Assembly (NCBI RefSeq): GCF_032118995.1
Contig: NC_092661.1
Coordinates: 1,242,501-1,306,500 of the forward strand
Length of the DNA stretch: 64,000 bases
Direction of reading: 5' to 3'
Source of the DNA: Asterias amurensis
Taxonomy: Eukaryota; Echinodermata; Asteroidea; Forcipulatida; Asteriidae
The notes under the pieces were generated by a model. It saw nothing but the letters and a program-made list of their open reading frames with translations. It was not told the origin of the DNA and searched no databases. Below, piece by piece: positions 23,525 to 33,940 of the stretch (position 1 is its first letter; each line of letters starts with the position of its first letter). Both the position numbers and the translations under genes were made by a program.

Positions 23525-25672
23525 TCAGATGCTTAGGCCGAAGACGCTGACGATGCAGTACATTGTCTTGTTCTCCCATCTGACGGTGCAGCTTCCGTCG
23601 GTCATGTTATCCCAGAAACAGGAGCTCGCTGTGTGGAGACCAGCGCCGTTCTTCTGCATGATGACACAGGTGACTGTGAACACAAGAGAAGAGGAAATAT
23701 CTAAGCCAACAGATAGAGTATGCCACAATTTAGGCCTTGAATTAACCCATGGGCCATGGCATCCATACCCATGGTGCCTGTGCTTTTGTTGTGGTTTCCC
23801 TCTGCAAGGTTCCTATTTAAAGGAACACGTTGCCTTGGATCGGTCTTTGAAAAGCATTTGTAACCGTTTGTAACAAAATGCATATGGTTAAAAAGATGTT
23901 GTAAAAGTAGAATACAATGATCCACACAAACATGCCTCAAAATTGCACGGTTTTCCTTTTACATCGTCGACTAACATGGTCAAATTGTTGACTCCTATAA
24001 ATGGCCGACCGTGTTAGTTCTCAAAGTAAAGGAAAACCACGCAATTTCGAGGCAAATTTGTGTGGATCATTGTATTCTACTTTTACATCTTTCTAACCAT
24101 ACGCATTTTATAACAAACGGTAACAAATGCTTTTTATAGACCAACTCGTCCGATCCAAGGCAACGTGTTTCTTTAAACTTACATTTTCCCCATAGAAGTG
24201 CCCTCACCAGAGGAAAATTGATGTGACGCTTCAAGAGCAAAGTTTAAGGCCTGTATTTATATTGGTGTAGCGCATATTAATGTAGGATCAGGAGCCTCCA
24301 GTGCAACACATCACATACAACACTGAAATGATTTATATAAAGCAACCGTTACAAAAATAAGATTCAAACAAGTTGTTCTCTAAAAGTCCCTTGAAAGAAT
24401 CTAAAGAGAGTCAGCTCGGGGAATGACGAGGTAAGTCGTTTCATATTCCATAAGCAATGTAGTGGAAAAAATGTTTGAGTCAGTGAGTAGGGATTGGCCA
24501 GAGAGGAAGGGCAGTGCTACACCAACATGAGCAGCTGAACATGAGCGATAAATTTGCCTACTTGCGTACACAGACAACGCAGCTTTCTAATTGCAAAAAA
24601 AAGAGGAACCTTTGTACAGTGTTTTCGATGGCACTGTTTTGAAAAGAAAAAGAGGAAATCAGCAGACCAACTGAAAAGTTGCATGTATGTGTACACAATA
24701 TTACAGAAACTTTCTTGTTCTTACCAATATATTTGAAGGGTTTTCCCAGTTTGGTCAGCTGATTGAGGCATTGTTCAACGACGTTGGATGTCCACTGATT
24801 GATTTTGTTGTGTTGGTATGCGTTGCCTCCTATCGTCCCTTCAACAGCTTCTTTGATGATGTTGCTGACTTCATCAACCACGAACGAAGTCTGAAATTAA
24901 GAGATACATTTGTTTACTTCATAACATCAACATTTCAATCCCATCTACTATCTATGATCTATCTAATTTAAGTTTGAACTTTTAAGGTAAAAAAGTGTAC
25001 TTTTGGTACCCGACAATACATGTAAACAAATCATGACAATAATTTAATTTTAAAATAAACACATAAAAAACATGATAAATACAACTTAGCTTCTAAAGCT
25101 TAGTTACAACTTAATAAATTCAATCAATACAACTTATGCTTACTAAGTTAGGGATACGGAAATCTTTCCGATCATTTTTTTAATTTTTTTATATTAACTC
25201 ATCATGCTGTTGTTGTTTTTTGTGTTAAAGTTGATCAACTCACTGTCAACTATAAACTCACTGTGCTGGGAAAAGTTTCCGTATGGCGCCACCACTTTTT
25301 CATTCAAATCAATATGAAATAAATTATAGTAAAGACGAAAGTATCTAATTTACCTCAATGAGATATCCCTTTTTGTAAAAATGAGTGAAAAGGTGGTGGC
25401 GCCATACGGAAAGTTATCTCTGTGCTGTGTAGTCGAGCACATTAAAAGGAAACGATTATTTTGTGCATCTTTTTTGACACAGGCGTGATATGTGCCACCT
25501 TTTAATTGTGACATAGGCCTATTTATGCACAATTTGTTCAATGGCGAACAGTCTGTCACTGGCTCGATGACCAAGTCGACTTTTTAAAATTTGACGCAAA
25601 TAACAACAATTAAGTAACTGAAAACAATCCTGTGTAATACTTTACCTCTTCCGCTGTCTGATATTCTTCCAT
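23525..25672 (-). CDS. DYNLT1: Dynein light chain Tctex-type 1
   Basis: Three exons on the minus strand: 25672-25646, 24890-24725 and 23673-23525, total 342 bases, 113 residues, the same length as human DYNLT1. The protein starts MEEYQTAEE. It contains [32 protein letters not shown] and [11 protein letters not shown], and ends with [20 protein letters not shown] through [21 protein letters not shown]. These are nearly identical to vertebrate Tctex1. The protein dimerises and binds dynein intermediate chain, linking cargo to cytoplasmic dynein on microtubules. Splice sites are canonical and in phase. Intron 2 contains a TTAA foldback element. DYNLT3 is the alternative name, but the sequence reads closer to DYNLT1. 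Confidence 0.97.
23817..24176. mobile_element. TTAA foldback element, third family, in DYNLT1 intron 2
   Basis: The ends, AGGAACACGTTGCCTTGGAT and ATCCAAGGCAACGTGTTTCT, lie within TTAA. The two arms, about 160 bases each, form one long imperfect hairpin around a short loop near 23985-24000. A decayed half copy is at 31856-32052. Confidence 0.88.
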
Positions 25673-27590
25673 TTTACTTGAATCCTTCAGCAAAACAGTG
25701 TAAAAAAGAGGTTTTGATCACGCTTTCCGTCACTCCGTGTGTTTTTAACTGCTCAGTCGAGATCGTTGGCAACAAGCAAAGCATCATGGGTATTTTTCAT
25801 TCACACCTATGCCCGACGACTGTTGCGTGTTTTAAATTGCTATTCATGAAACAGCCACTACTTTTTATTATTGGGGCAACAGGCTTCGATATGTTTGTTT
25901 TGGGGAGGGAAATTGGCAATTATAACAGTGATAAATTAAGATCATAGATTTAAATTAAGTTATAGATTGGGACAATCGGCACTTGGACTTCACAATGGGG
26001 GTTCTATCCGCTTCTTTGTTGAAAAATAGGCTCTTTAGGGCCTTCGCTCATCAGTCCGATTTGGCCGTATATTATAATAATTATCAATAGGCCTCGCTAT
26101 GTGGTCTTTACTTTCTTGTTCTTCTTCTTTAGAAGTAGTGTTCGATATTAAAATTGTGGTCATTGAGGATGAGAAGCCAATAATAATGATATGTATAATA
26201 ATAATTTGTTTATTATTAAAAAAGCAGAACAGTGAGTAGGCCTAAGCTGAATTTGTACCCGACTGAGTTGCGCCACTTTTTTGAAAAGCGACGTTTGACG
26301 TTTGTTAGTCACCTACCAATCATAAAATAATTGTGCGTGTGACGTCACAACAGTGCATATTTTTTTTTTCATATAAAGCGAAGGCTGGTCGCAGTATAGT
26401 AATCAGGAATCCATAAAATGGGCTCATGCAAAAAGTTGGTTTTCGACTATCGGCTTGGGGCAAAGTAAAAAAATCACCTGTTACAAAAAATAAAAATTCC
26501 CATAGAGAAAAATGATAAGATATCATGTTGTCGCAGATTATTGTTTTTTGAGACAAAACAGGTTTTTACAACAAAGTCATACATTTGGATGAGAGAAAAA
26601 GTGTCAGACAGAAATGAAAGAAGGCCTACCACAGCCATCTGTTTACGTGCGAAAAGTTACAGAGAGGTTAGTTTGAGGGTAAACATTTGGACCCAATGAG
26701 GAAAGTGTAGGAAAAACTGAAAAAAATGAGCTGTATGTAATAATTTGACGTGATGAATACTACCCAAATTTTAGGTCATTAATATATTATATATTAATGA
26801 AGTTCCTTTTTTATAAGGTGTTTTTTGTGTTTGTTTTTTTTGAAGATCAAAACTACACTCATGTGCCCCCTTTTTCTTCAGACTGAGTTTGCAAGTATAG
26901 GGTGAGTTGATGTTTTCTTCCAAATGGATGTAACTGTTTGTGCCTGCAGGAAGTCCATGATCAAAAGGAGGCGTGGCATCATCATTCTGAGTGAGGGACT
27001 CTAGTTTTGATCCAGTTGTTGATACAATATTTTTGATGCATCATATCTTCTTCAGTAATTCGTGTTGCGATAATGGAAGACTTTGTATGGCAGCATATAC
27101 TTCAGGTATAACTTCATTGGTTACATAATTCTGTGGTAAATACTTGACTACCGGTTGTTGTTTTTTTTTGACATACATTGAAACATCTTAAGTTTGGGCT
27201 TTTTGTTGTATCTTCTGTAAGCGCTTCCCTCGTAACCTTTAGGGAAAAGGCACTTGATGTATGTCTGCTGCCACCTAGCGTTCGAGACTAACAAAAATAA
27301 TGTTTGCGTGGAATAAATTCCACCTGTTGGTTACAAACAACATGAGCGATTATCAACGTCATCAGTTCAAAATGAATAACACATGATTGGGAAGAACAAA
27401 GTCTACTTAAAGACAATACAACATTTATTAAAAGTACTGTCTCGGGATGGGGTCCCAATCTAAACCAGATTAATTGAATCTTATCAGTATAACCTGAGGT
27501 ATATAAGAATGTTGAAAACAGTCATTTTTTAGCCCATCTCAACAAAGATACAAGAGGTAAGTTTTGTCTTTACAAGTTAAAAATGGTATG
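25673..27590. other. Intergenic DNA between DYNLT1 and the subtilase gene
   Basis: The two genes diverge from this stretch, so it holds both 5' flanks. It is AT-rich with homopolymers. A CRE-like TGACGTCA occurs at about 26340. No coding frame resembles a known protein. Confidence 0.4.
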
Positions 27591-27923
27591 TTAAAGGCAG
27601 GGTTTACTTTTGAATTGTCAAAGTATCCTCACTAATGTAGTGTATCCCAAAATGCCTAAAAAATAACAGTCAAGTTAATGATAAAGTTGCAATTGTTTTT
27701 TAATGAATACAAGAAAAAGTTCAATAATGCCTGAGAAAGGTTTGATTTTATGCCTTAAACTTTTCTAAGAATAATGTTTTTGGTGAGAAATAATTATCAC
27801 TTTCTCACTTCAAAGTGTGCCGTCTCTAACAATGTTTTGTAACATCTCAGTACCTCTCCAGTGCTCTTAATCAAAACATTGTGTCGTAAAAGAAAATTAT
27901 GTGATGTTCTGAAACAAATTTAA
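27591..27923. repeat. Degenerate TTAA MITE just upstream of the subtilase gene
   Basis: Starts TTAAAGGCAGGGTTTACTTTTGAATTGTCAAAG and ends near CAAATTTAAAG. Interior blocks of the main family survive (CACTTCAAAGTGTGCCGT, ACAATGTTTTGTA). It is older and more diverged than the other copies and ends about 60 bases before the start codon. Confidence 0.6.
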
Positions 27924-27984
27924 AGTTGATTTTAATACAACTAAAGTGTTTTATTTGAAAGTCTCCAAACTCCGACCGACCACC

Positions 27985-30900
27985 ATGAAGCTCCTCATTC
28001 TGTGCCTGTTTTTGGCCGTAGCTTACGGCGGACTAGCCCCACTCCATCTCGCCAAGACACGGGGCGTTCCCAATAGATACATCATAAAGATAAAGGTAAA
28101 CCCATTATTTGAAAATTTTCTTCTAAAATGCATATTATTATGACATAGAGGCTTGAGCATTGGCTGTGAAAAGAGCAAGTTTGGTATCGACTCGAATAGT
28201 ATATTCACTGCTCGTATTCTTAATATATTTTCATACATAAGGAAGCTAGCTAGCTTTGGCCAATGTGGCTTGGACAAAATTGAATGCGTGTCAATTAAAT
28301 TAAATGAATGTTTGCTGAAATTGGCCGGGAAAACCTACATTATGCATCCAGTGTATAATTTCAATTCAGAGAAGCTTTTAAAACTTTCAGTTTGTTTTCA
28401 GGATGCATCGTTGCTGGATCAAGTAGAGAGTGAAATATTGAGCAAATTCAATACAATGCGAACGCCGGCTCCGAAAATGACGAAGATTCGAGAATTGCTA
28501 CCTCTTCTTACATTGCGTATTCCTCCACACCTTGTGAATTATGTAAGTTTAAAAGAAAACCTGTTATGTATTGCTTTAATGACGATTATTATTACAAACT
28601 GTCACCTTCTAATTCTATGCATATACGCGTACACAATCGTACTGTTTCGAACAGCACGTCTTAGATCATGTACTTGGGGGGGGGGGGGGGAGTCCGGGTG
28701 AGGGTGAACAGTGTCCTTTTCAAAATGGTCTGAACCATCCGCTACCCGAAACCGTAGGAGTGGCCAATAGTTTCTGCGGCTTTCGTGGATTTTTGTAGTC
28801 AAAGAATCAACCCAGGGCAGTTTGAAGGTTTCCATGCTGCTTAGCGACATGTCTCCATAATTATGGAACATGGAATAGTTTCGAGATGCATAAAATGAAC
28901 TGTGTTTCACATGTGACATATTTGGTATAGGTATGTTCCATTGATGGTGTGGAGTACATTGAGCAAGACGGCGTCGGTGAACTCCTGACGAAATATTGGG
29001 CCCCATCTTGGGGGATCGACCGGATTGATCAACGCTCCGGAACAGACGGAACCTTCACGATCAATATAAATAGTAAGTCAGGACATTGCCGCTAACACTG
29101 GAGGTGTTCAAATTGACACCATGGGTGTTGACATATCTAAATTGGAAACCAGTCACCTCGCCCCCGCAAGGTCACCCACTGCAAAGTCGCCCACTACAAA
29201 GTCGCGCCCTCACTTACAAAGTTGCCCCAGTTTCAAAGTCGCCCCTCACAAAGTCGCCCCCTTACAGAGTCGCCCACAACTAAGTCCCCTCCCCCTCCCC
29301 TCGACAGTCGCCCCCCCCCCCCCTATAACAAAGTCATCCATTATTATGGATAGCCAAGAAGAGGGAATCAAAGTAAACATCATGGTGGTAAAATAGCAAC
29401 AGTGTAAACGCGTTGGCATAAAAGCAAGTGTTGTTTTAAAAACTTAATATATAAATTTTGATTATTTTTGGTATCTATATGAGATGTGAGTCTTGACAGC
29501 ATGTCTATCAAGTAGGCTGGCAGTTTTTGCAGTGCATATTTTAGGCCCTCTTGTTTTTGTTTTGTTTATCTAAGCAAAGCGTGAGGAAACAAAACAAACA
29601 CCCTTGAGTTTCTATAGAAAGAAATTACCCAACATTATTCATTTTTGAGTAAAATATTTTAAGTTGTTACACTTTTTCGTCCAATGTTGTTGTTGTTTAT
29701 GTTGTTGTTGTCTTTGTTACACTCCAGATCCAGGCAAGGGGGTGAAAATCTACGCAGTTGGCACTGGTCTACAGATAACCCACTCCGTATTCACTCATCG
29801 AGCCAGGCTACTGTACGGGAAGAGCGATGCTTCCGGTCACGGAACCCACTGTGCCGGCATTGCTGGTGGGGCGACCTACGGCGTAGCTCGAGACGCTTTG
29901 CTGAGAAGTGTACGGATTTGCGACTCGGTGGGTCAGTGCTACATTTCCAGACTCTTTGAAGGTATTTTTTTAACTTAAAAGGTTTGGAAATTTTTATTTG
30001 CAGGACACAAAATACAATATCCCCAGATTTACATTCAACATACACGGTTTGAATATAATGATGGTAGAAAGCTTTTCCTATAAATATGGCCGAGGTGCAG
30101 CTAAAACATTGGGTCATATGATTACAAAAATAAATGTCAAGTGTTTACTACTTTCCCGTATGAATGAAAGGAAGTTAAAGCTTTTACTGGAAAGTTTTTA
30201 CTAAATTGCTAAATGTATCTACTTTGAGATGCTAGCACGTAACTTCCATAAAATATGAAAAACGAAGAAAGCACCACCAAATGCAAGTAAGTACTGGTTA
30301 TTTTGCAAGTAGCCACAGACATGTGTTGAAATTCTTAAACACTATTTTTACACACTGTTCCATTCTTCACTTAATTGCTGTCCGTCAGGTTTGGATGCCG
30401 TGAGCAAAGACGGTTCGCAGGTAACCAACAAGGGAGTTGTAATGATACCACTAGCCTTCGGCTCGTCACCGTCCATCAACACTATTGTACAAAAATTATG
30501 GGATGAAGGTTTCGTAGTTACCACCGCAGCTGGTAACGCATTCTCAAGTGCTTGTGAGACATCACCACAATCTCTTTCAGATGTAAGTATTATTATAGGC
30601 TGGTCCCCTGTCCTTACTTGGTAAACCAAACGGTATTCAACGCTCCATTGCCTTCCGCGTTTTTATGTGTCCCTGGTTCCCCTCTGCGCTTTACTCAGTG
30701 ACTACGGGTACGGGTTCGTTTAGCTTCCCTGGGTCGACCCCGGTCTGCCCCGCGGTACGTTCGAATAGCTTTGACGGGGCTCACCCGGGTCAGCCCCTAT
30801 AGTGCCCTGCGTGTGGAGTGGGTCACTTGGGGGCTGGCCCCATGTGCATGACGTCACTACGAGAGCGGTGAGTGGTCGTTCGTTTAGCTCTTGTCAGGGG

Positions 30901-32602
30901 CTCACCCGAGTATAAGCACCGCGGGGTCGACCCAGGGAAGCTAAACGAACGCACCCAGTATGCGTACCTGGTTTTCAGTGACAAAATAGGTGCGTTCGAT
31001 TAGCTTCCACGGGTCGACCCCATGATGCTCACTCGGGTGAGCCCCTGACAAGAGCTAAACGAACGATCACTCACGTCCACCGCTCTCGTAGTGACGTCAA
31101 GCACCTCAGGCCAGCCCCCAAGTGACCCACTCCACAAGCAGGGTACTGGGGTCTGACCCGGGTGAGCCCCTGGAATGACGTCGTAGCTGTTCGAACGTAC
31201 CGGGGGCAGATCGGGGTCGACCCGGGGAAGCTAATCGAACGCGCCAGTAGTTAGTTAACCATTGCACACACTCGAACTTTCTCCTTGAGGTGCAAACGAA
31301 CTGCAAGAACTTATGTATTGAAATTGACGCCATTGGTGTTGTCACAATAAGAACAAAATCAAAGTTAATATCATTAATAAAATTCCTCTTTTTTTTTCAA
31401 GATAATTACAGTAGCAGGGACGGATAAAGACGACAGACGTTTAAGTTATTCAAGCTATGGTTCGTGTGTTGACATCTTTGCTCCTTGCAAGGATATTCTA
31501 AGTGCTACATTTAGTTCTTCAAGCAACAGTGCTACAGCGACAGCGTCTGGAACGTCTTTTGCGTGCGCACACATGGCAGGTAGGTTTAAAAGCACTGGAC
31601 GCTAAAAAATACTAACTTGGGTAACGAGCAACGGATAGCTGTCGATAGTATAAAACATTATGAGAAACAGTTCCCTCTAAACTAGTGTAATTATTGATGA
31701 GAAAGAGGTTATTTCTCACTCAAATAATAAACGACTTCAGCTGAAGCCTTTTATTATGCATCTCAAAGCACATAAATTGTGCAAGAATACTGTTTTTTCG
31801 TATCCTCTTGCAACTGTGATTACCAATTCAATTGAGTCAAATTTTCACAAATTTGACTCCACAAAATGGCGTGCCGTGTTAGTTCACGACGTATAAGGAA
31901 AACCGTGCAATTTCGAGAATTTTTTTTGGGGGGGATCATTATATTCTATTTTAAAACATCTTTCAACCCAAATGCATTTCATAACATTAAACGGTTTTCA
32001 AACGCTTTTCATAGACCAACTCACCAGATCCAAGGCAACGTGTCCCTTTAAGACTAGTCTTATCTCGAGTTAGGGCGAGTTACTCGTTCTAACAATAGGA
32101 CTAGCCTACTGAAGGTGTTAAAAATCTCCTGTGGACTATCCCAAGTTAGAACTAGTCCTAACTCCTAGTTAAATCGACCCAAGGACTCGCACCCACACTG
32201 TCTGCTGATGACCAAAAACAACACAAGTTCTGACACCGACGTTTCCCTTTTTACTGCTCAATGTTTTCCAGCATTTTACTTTTATCCATGCATCTTTTTT
32301 TACAGGAGCTGCTGCTATGTATTTGGGTGTAAACTCAGGATCTTCGCCTTCTGATGTGAAGAATGCCTTCTTAGATAATGCCACTAAAGACGTTGTCATA
32401 GACCCGCACGGTAGCCCCAACAAACTCCTCTATGTTAACGTAAGTTTTGTGGAAAAAATCATCAACCTTTTGTAAGCATTTTCAAGTTAAGATTTATAAA
32501 CACAAAAATGCTAAACTATTTTTCATTATTATGTAAACAAAATAATCAACACACTTTTACTTGATTTATTGATGTTTGTTTATATTACAGTTTATTAATT
32601 AA
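27985..32602 (+). CDS. Proteinase-K-like S8 subtilase, catalytic Asp replaced by Gly
   Basis: Eight exons: 27985-28095, 28402-28542, 28931-29072, 29728-29961, 30389-30582, 31402-31579, 32306-32439 and 32591-32602, total 1146 bases, 381 residues, close to proteinase K precursors. Residues 1-15 are a signal peptide. An inhibitor I9 propeptide covers about 30-95 (RYIIKIK, then VEYIEQDGV). The S8 domain starts near WGIDRIDQRSG. His169 (SGHGTHCAGIAGG), Asn259 (TTAAGNAF) and Ser326 (SGTSFACAHMAG) are present. The position that should be Asp in VDTG reads VGTG, with Gly143 (codon GGC for GAC). All splice sites are intact and in phase. The protein would be secreted, but probably as an inactive or severely weakened enzyme, perhaps a binding or decoy paralogue. 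The alternative is a single-base assembly or allelic error. Confidence 0.93.
28669..28691. repeat. G homopolymer in subtilase intron 2
   Basis: A run of about 15 G near 28676-28690, followed by AGTCCGGG. Its length is likely to vary. Confidence 0.6.
29155..29335. repeat. Degenerate short tandem repeat in subtilase intron 3
   Basis: A motif of the type CAAAGTCGCCC recurs about a dozen times with irregular spacing of 10-17 bases, ending in a C-run. The open frame across it is a by-product of the repeat. Confidence 0.8.
30706..31245. mobile_element. Nested foldback element in subtilase intron 5
   Basis: The outer ends carry CGTTTAGCTTCCCTGGGTCG and its inverse near 31225-31240. The same terminal motif appears again inverted at the centre (about 30940 and 30990), on either side of a roughly 30-base loop. 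Each arm of about 240 bases therefore starts and ends with the family terminus and contains further mirrored blocks (GGGGCTCACCCGGGT, GTGACCCACTCCA). No coding capacity. Short relatives are at 33151-33284, 46417-46571 and 52079-52233. Confidence 0.75.
31587..31855. repeat. Degenerate TTAA MITE remnant in subtilase intron 6
   Basis: Begins TTTAAAAGCACTGGACGCTA and keeps the interior blocks GTATAAAACATTATGAGAAAC and TCAAATTTTCACA. The right end is lost where a second element remnant begins. Confidence 0.65.
31856..32052. repeat. Half copy of the third TTAA family in subtilase intron 6
   Basis: Matches the right arm of the element at 23817-24176, from GTGTTAGTTC through GGAAAACCGTGCAATTTCGA to CCAAGGCAACGTGTCCCTTTAA. 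Confidence 0.75.
32050..32172. repeat. Relative of the GATTTCACAAAGA MITE in subtilase intron 6
   Basis: Mirrored AAGACTAGTC and AGAACTAGTCCTAACTC blocks and GGCGAGTTACTCGTTC match the family at 21759-21909. The ends are worn. Confidence 0.55.
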
Positions 32603-33150
32603 TGCGTCATAGTGGAGTAATCAACCCTAAGCACCCCTCGTCAGAAGTGGAATAATCTGAAATCAACCCCGGATAATGACGTCATTGGATACGCTCATAA
32701 GAAAATCACTGACATATATAAAAGTTACCTTTTTCGTTATGAGACTAGAATGACTTAAACTGAGAAAATACAAAATGGTGAAAAATTACTGCAAAAGCAA
32801 TTGATAAAACGGATGCGAGGAGATAGATGAAGGGGGGATGGGGTAGGAGGAGGGGACTGGGTGATTAACTATATGAACAAACGTAATCTACATGAATCAA
32901 ATACAAATTCTGTGTTCAGCACTATAGTTGAACATTATATTGCAGTATTACAACACTATTGAAGTATTAATAAAGAAAAGAGAGAAACTGTGGTGGTGCT
33001 TTTCAGAGGCGTCACTCATTGAGTGTAGACTACGATAGTGTCAAAACTCATATAATTGAATGATTGTTGCGTTCTGCCCTTCGCGGATATTATTGGTGGG
33101 TTACTAGACGAGAAGATATGCCACGTGACCAAAAAATGAATGTTCACAGT
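32603..33150. other. Subtilase 3' side and intergenic DNA
   Basis: An AATAAA at about 32970 is a plausible polyadenylation signal for the plus-strand subtilase gene. No other gene is recognised. Confidence 0.4.
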
Positions 33151-33284
33151 GGGTGCGTTCGTTTAGCTTCCCTGGGTCGACCCCGGTGTGTGGCGGTTTT
33201 TTTTTCCAGGACGAACGTGGGTAATTATCTGCACACGTTTGTCCCACACCGGGGTCGACCCAGGGAAGCTAAGCGAACGCACCC
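33151..33284. mobile_element. Short foldback MITE with GGGTGCGTTCG ends
   Basis: A 134-base element with mirrored GGGTGCGTTCGTTTAGCTTC and GAAGCTAAGCGAACGCACCC ends, and a second inner pair (GACGAACGTGGG, CACACGTTTGTCC). No clear target duplication is visible. Confidence 0.8.
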
Positions 33285-33940
33285 ATAGTGACTGCATGGT
33301 TGACGCAGTTTCATCAACTGATAAGACTCATGTCTTCGGTCAAACTTTGTGCTGGATTCTGCAGTGATTACGGACCAGGGGGAAATAAGCTGAATTCGTC
33401 AACGATGCCGAAGCCGTGGCAATAGCTTCTTGATTCGGACATCTTCAGTTAGTGTTCATTAGTGATAGCTCCCTCAGCGGACGGAGTGGTTCAATCAGCA
33501 AGTAACGTCTTGTATCAAGTCTATATAATATTAAATTACGTCTACTGCTCGGTAACTTACGGATCACCATTTCATTTGAAAACAATCGTAAAGGTAAATA
33601 GAAACTAGGTGAATAGTTTAGTTCCGATGTAGCCTGAACATCTGACGTCACACTTCGAAGCTCGTGAATTAAGCACGAGTGGCCTCAAGCCTAGGTCAAC
33701 CCTCGTCCATCTTCACCTTTCACCTATTATGCAGACGACCCGCAAGTGCAGCTGCCAAATGTCGCCTCGGACCAATCAAAACACAGGTATAGAAAGCTTA
33801 CGCCACTGCGCGTTTATCCAATGAAATAATAAGTACCCAATGAAGTCGCTGGTTCTGAAAAGCAAGTAGGGCCTACCTGTCTTTTCCCTTGATAATAAAG
33901 ACAGGGTACCAGTCTAGTTCCGATTATACTTATAGGTAGG
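33285..33940. other. 3' side of the transporter gene, no gene seen
   Basis: Includes an AATAAA (minus-strand TTTATT) near 33893-33898, but on the plus strand, so it does not fit the minus-strand transporter. Nothing else is recognised. Confidence 0.35.

Noticed and set aside
26320-26556. 78-codon minus-strand frame between DYNLT1 and the subtilase gene
   Set aside because: AT-rich, no family resemblance, no supporting splice or polyadenylation context.
29086-29396. Frames rich in KSPT/KVAP repeats in subtilase intron 3
   Set aside because: Translation of the degenerate CAAAGTCGCCC repeat; no splice sites support an extra exon.
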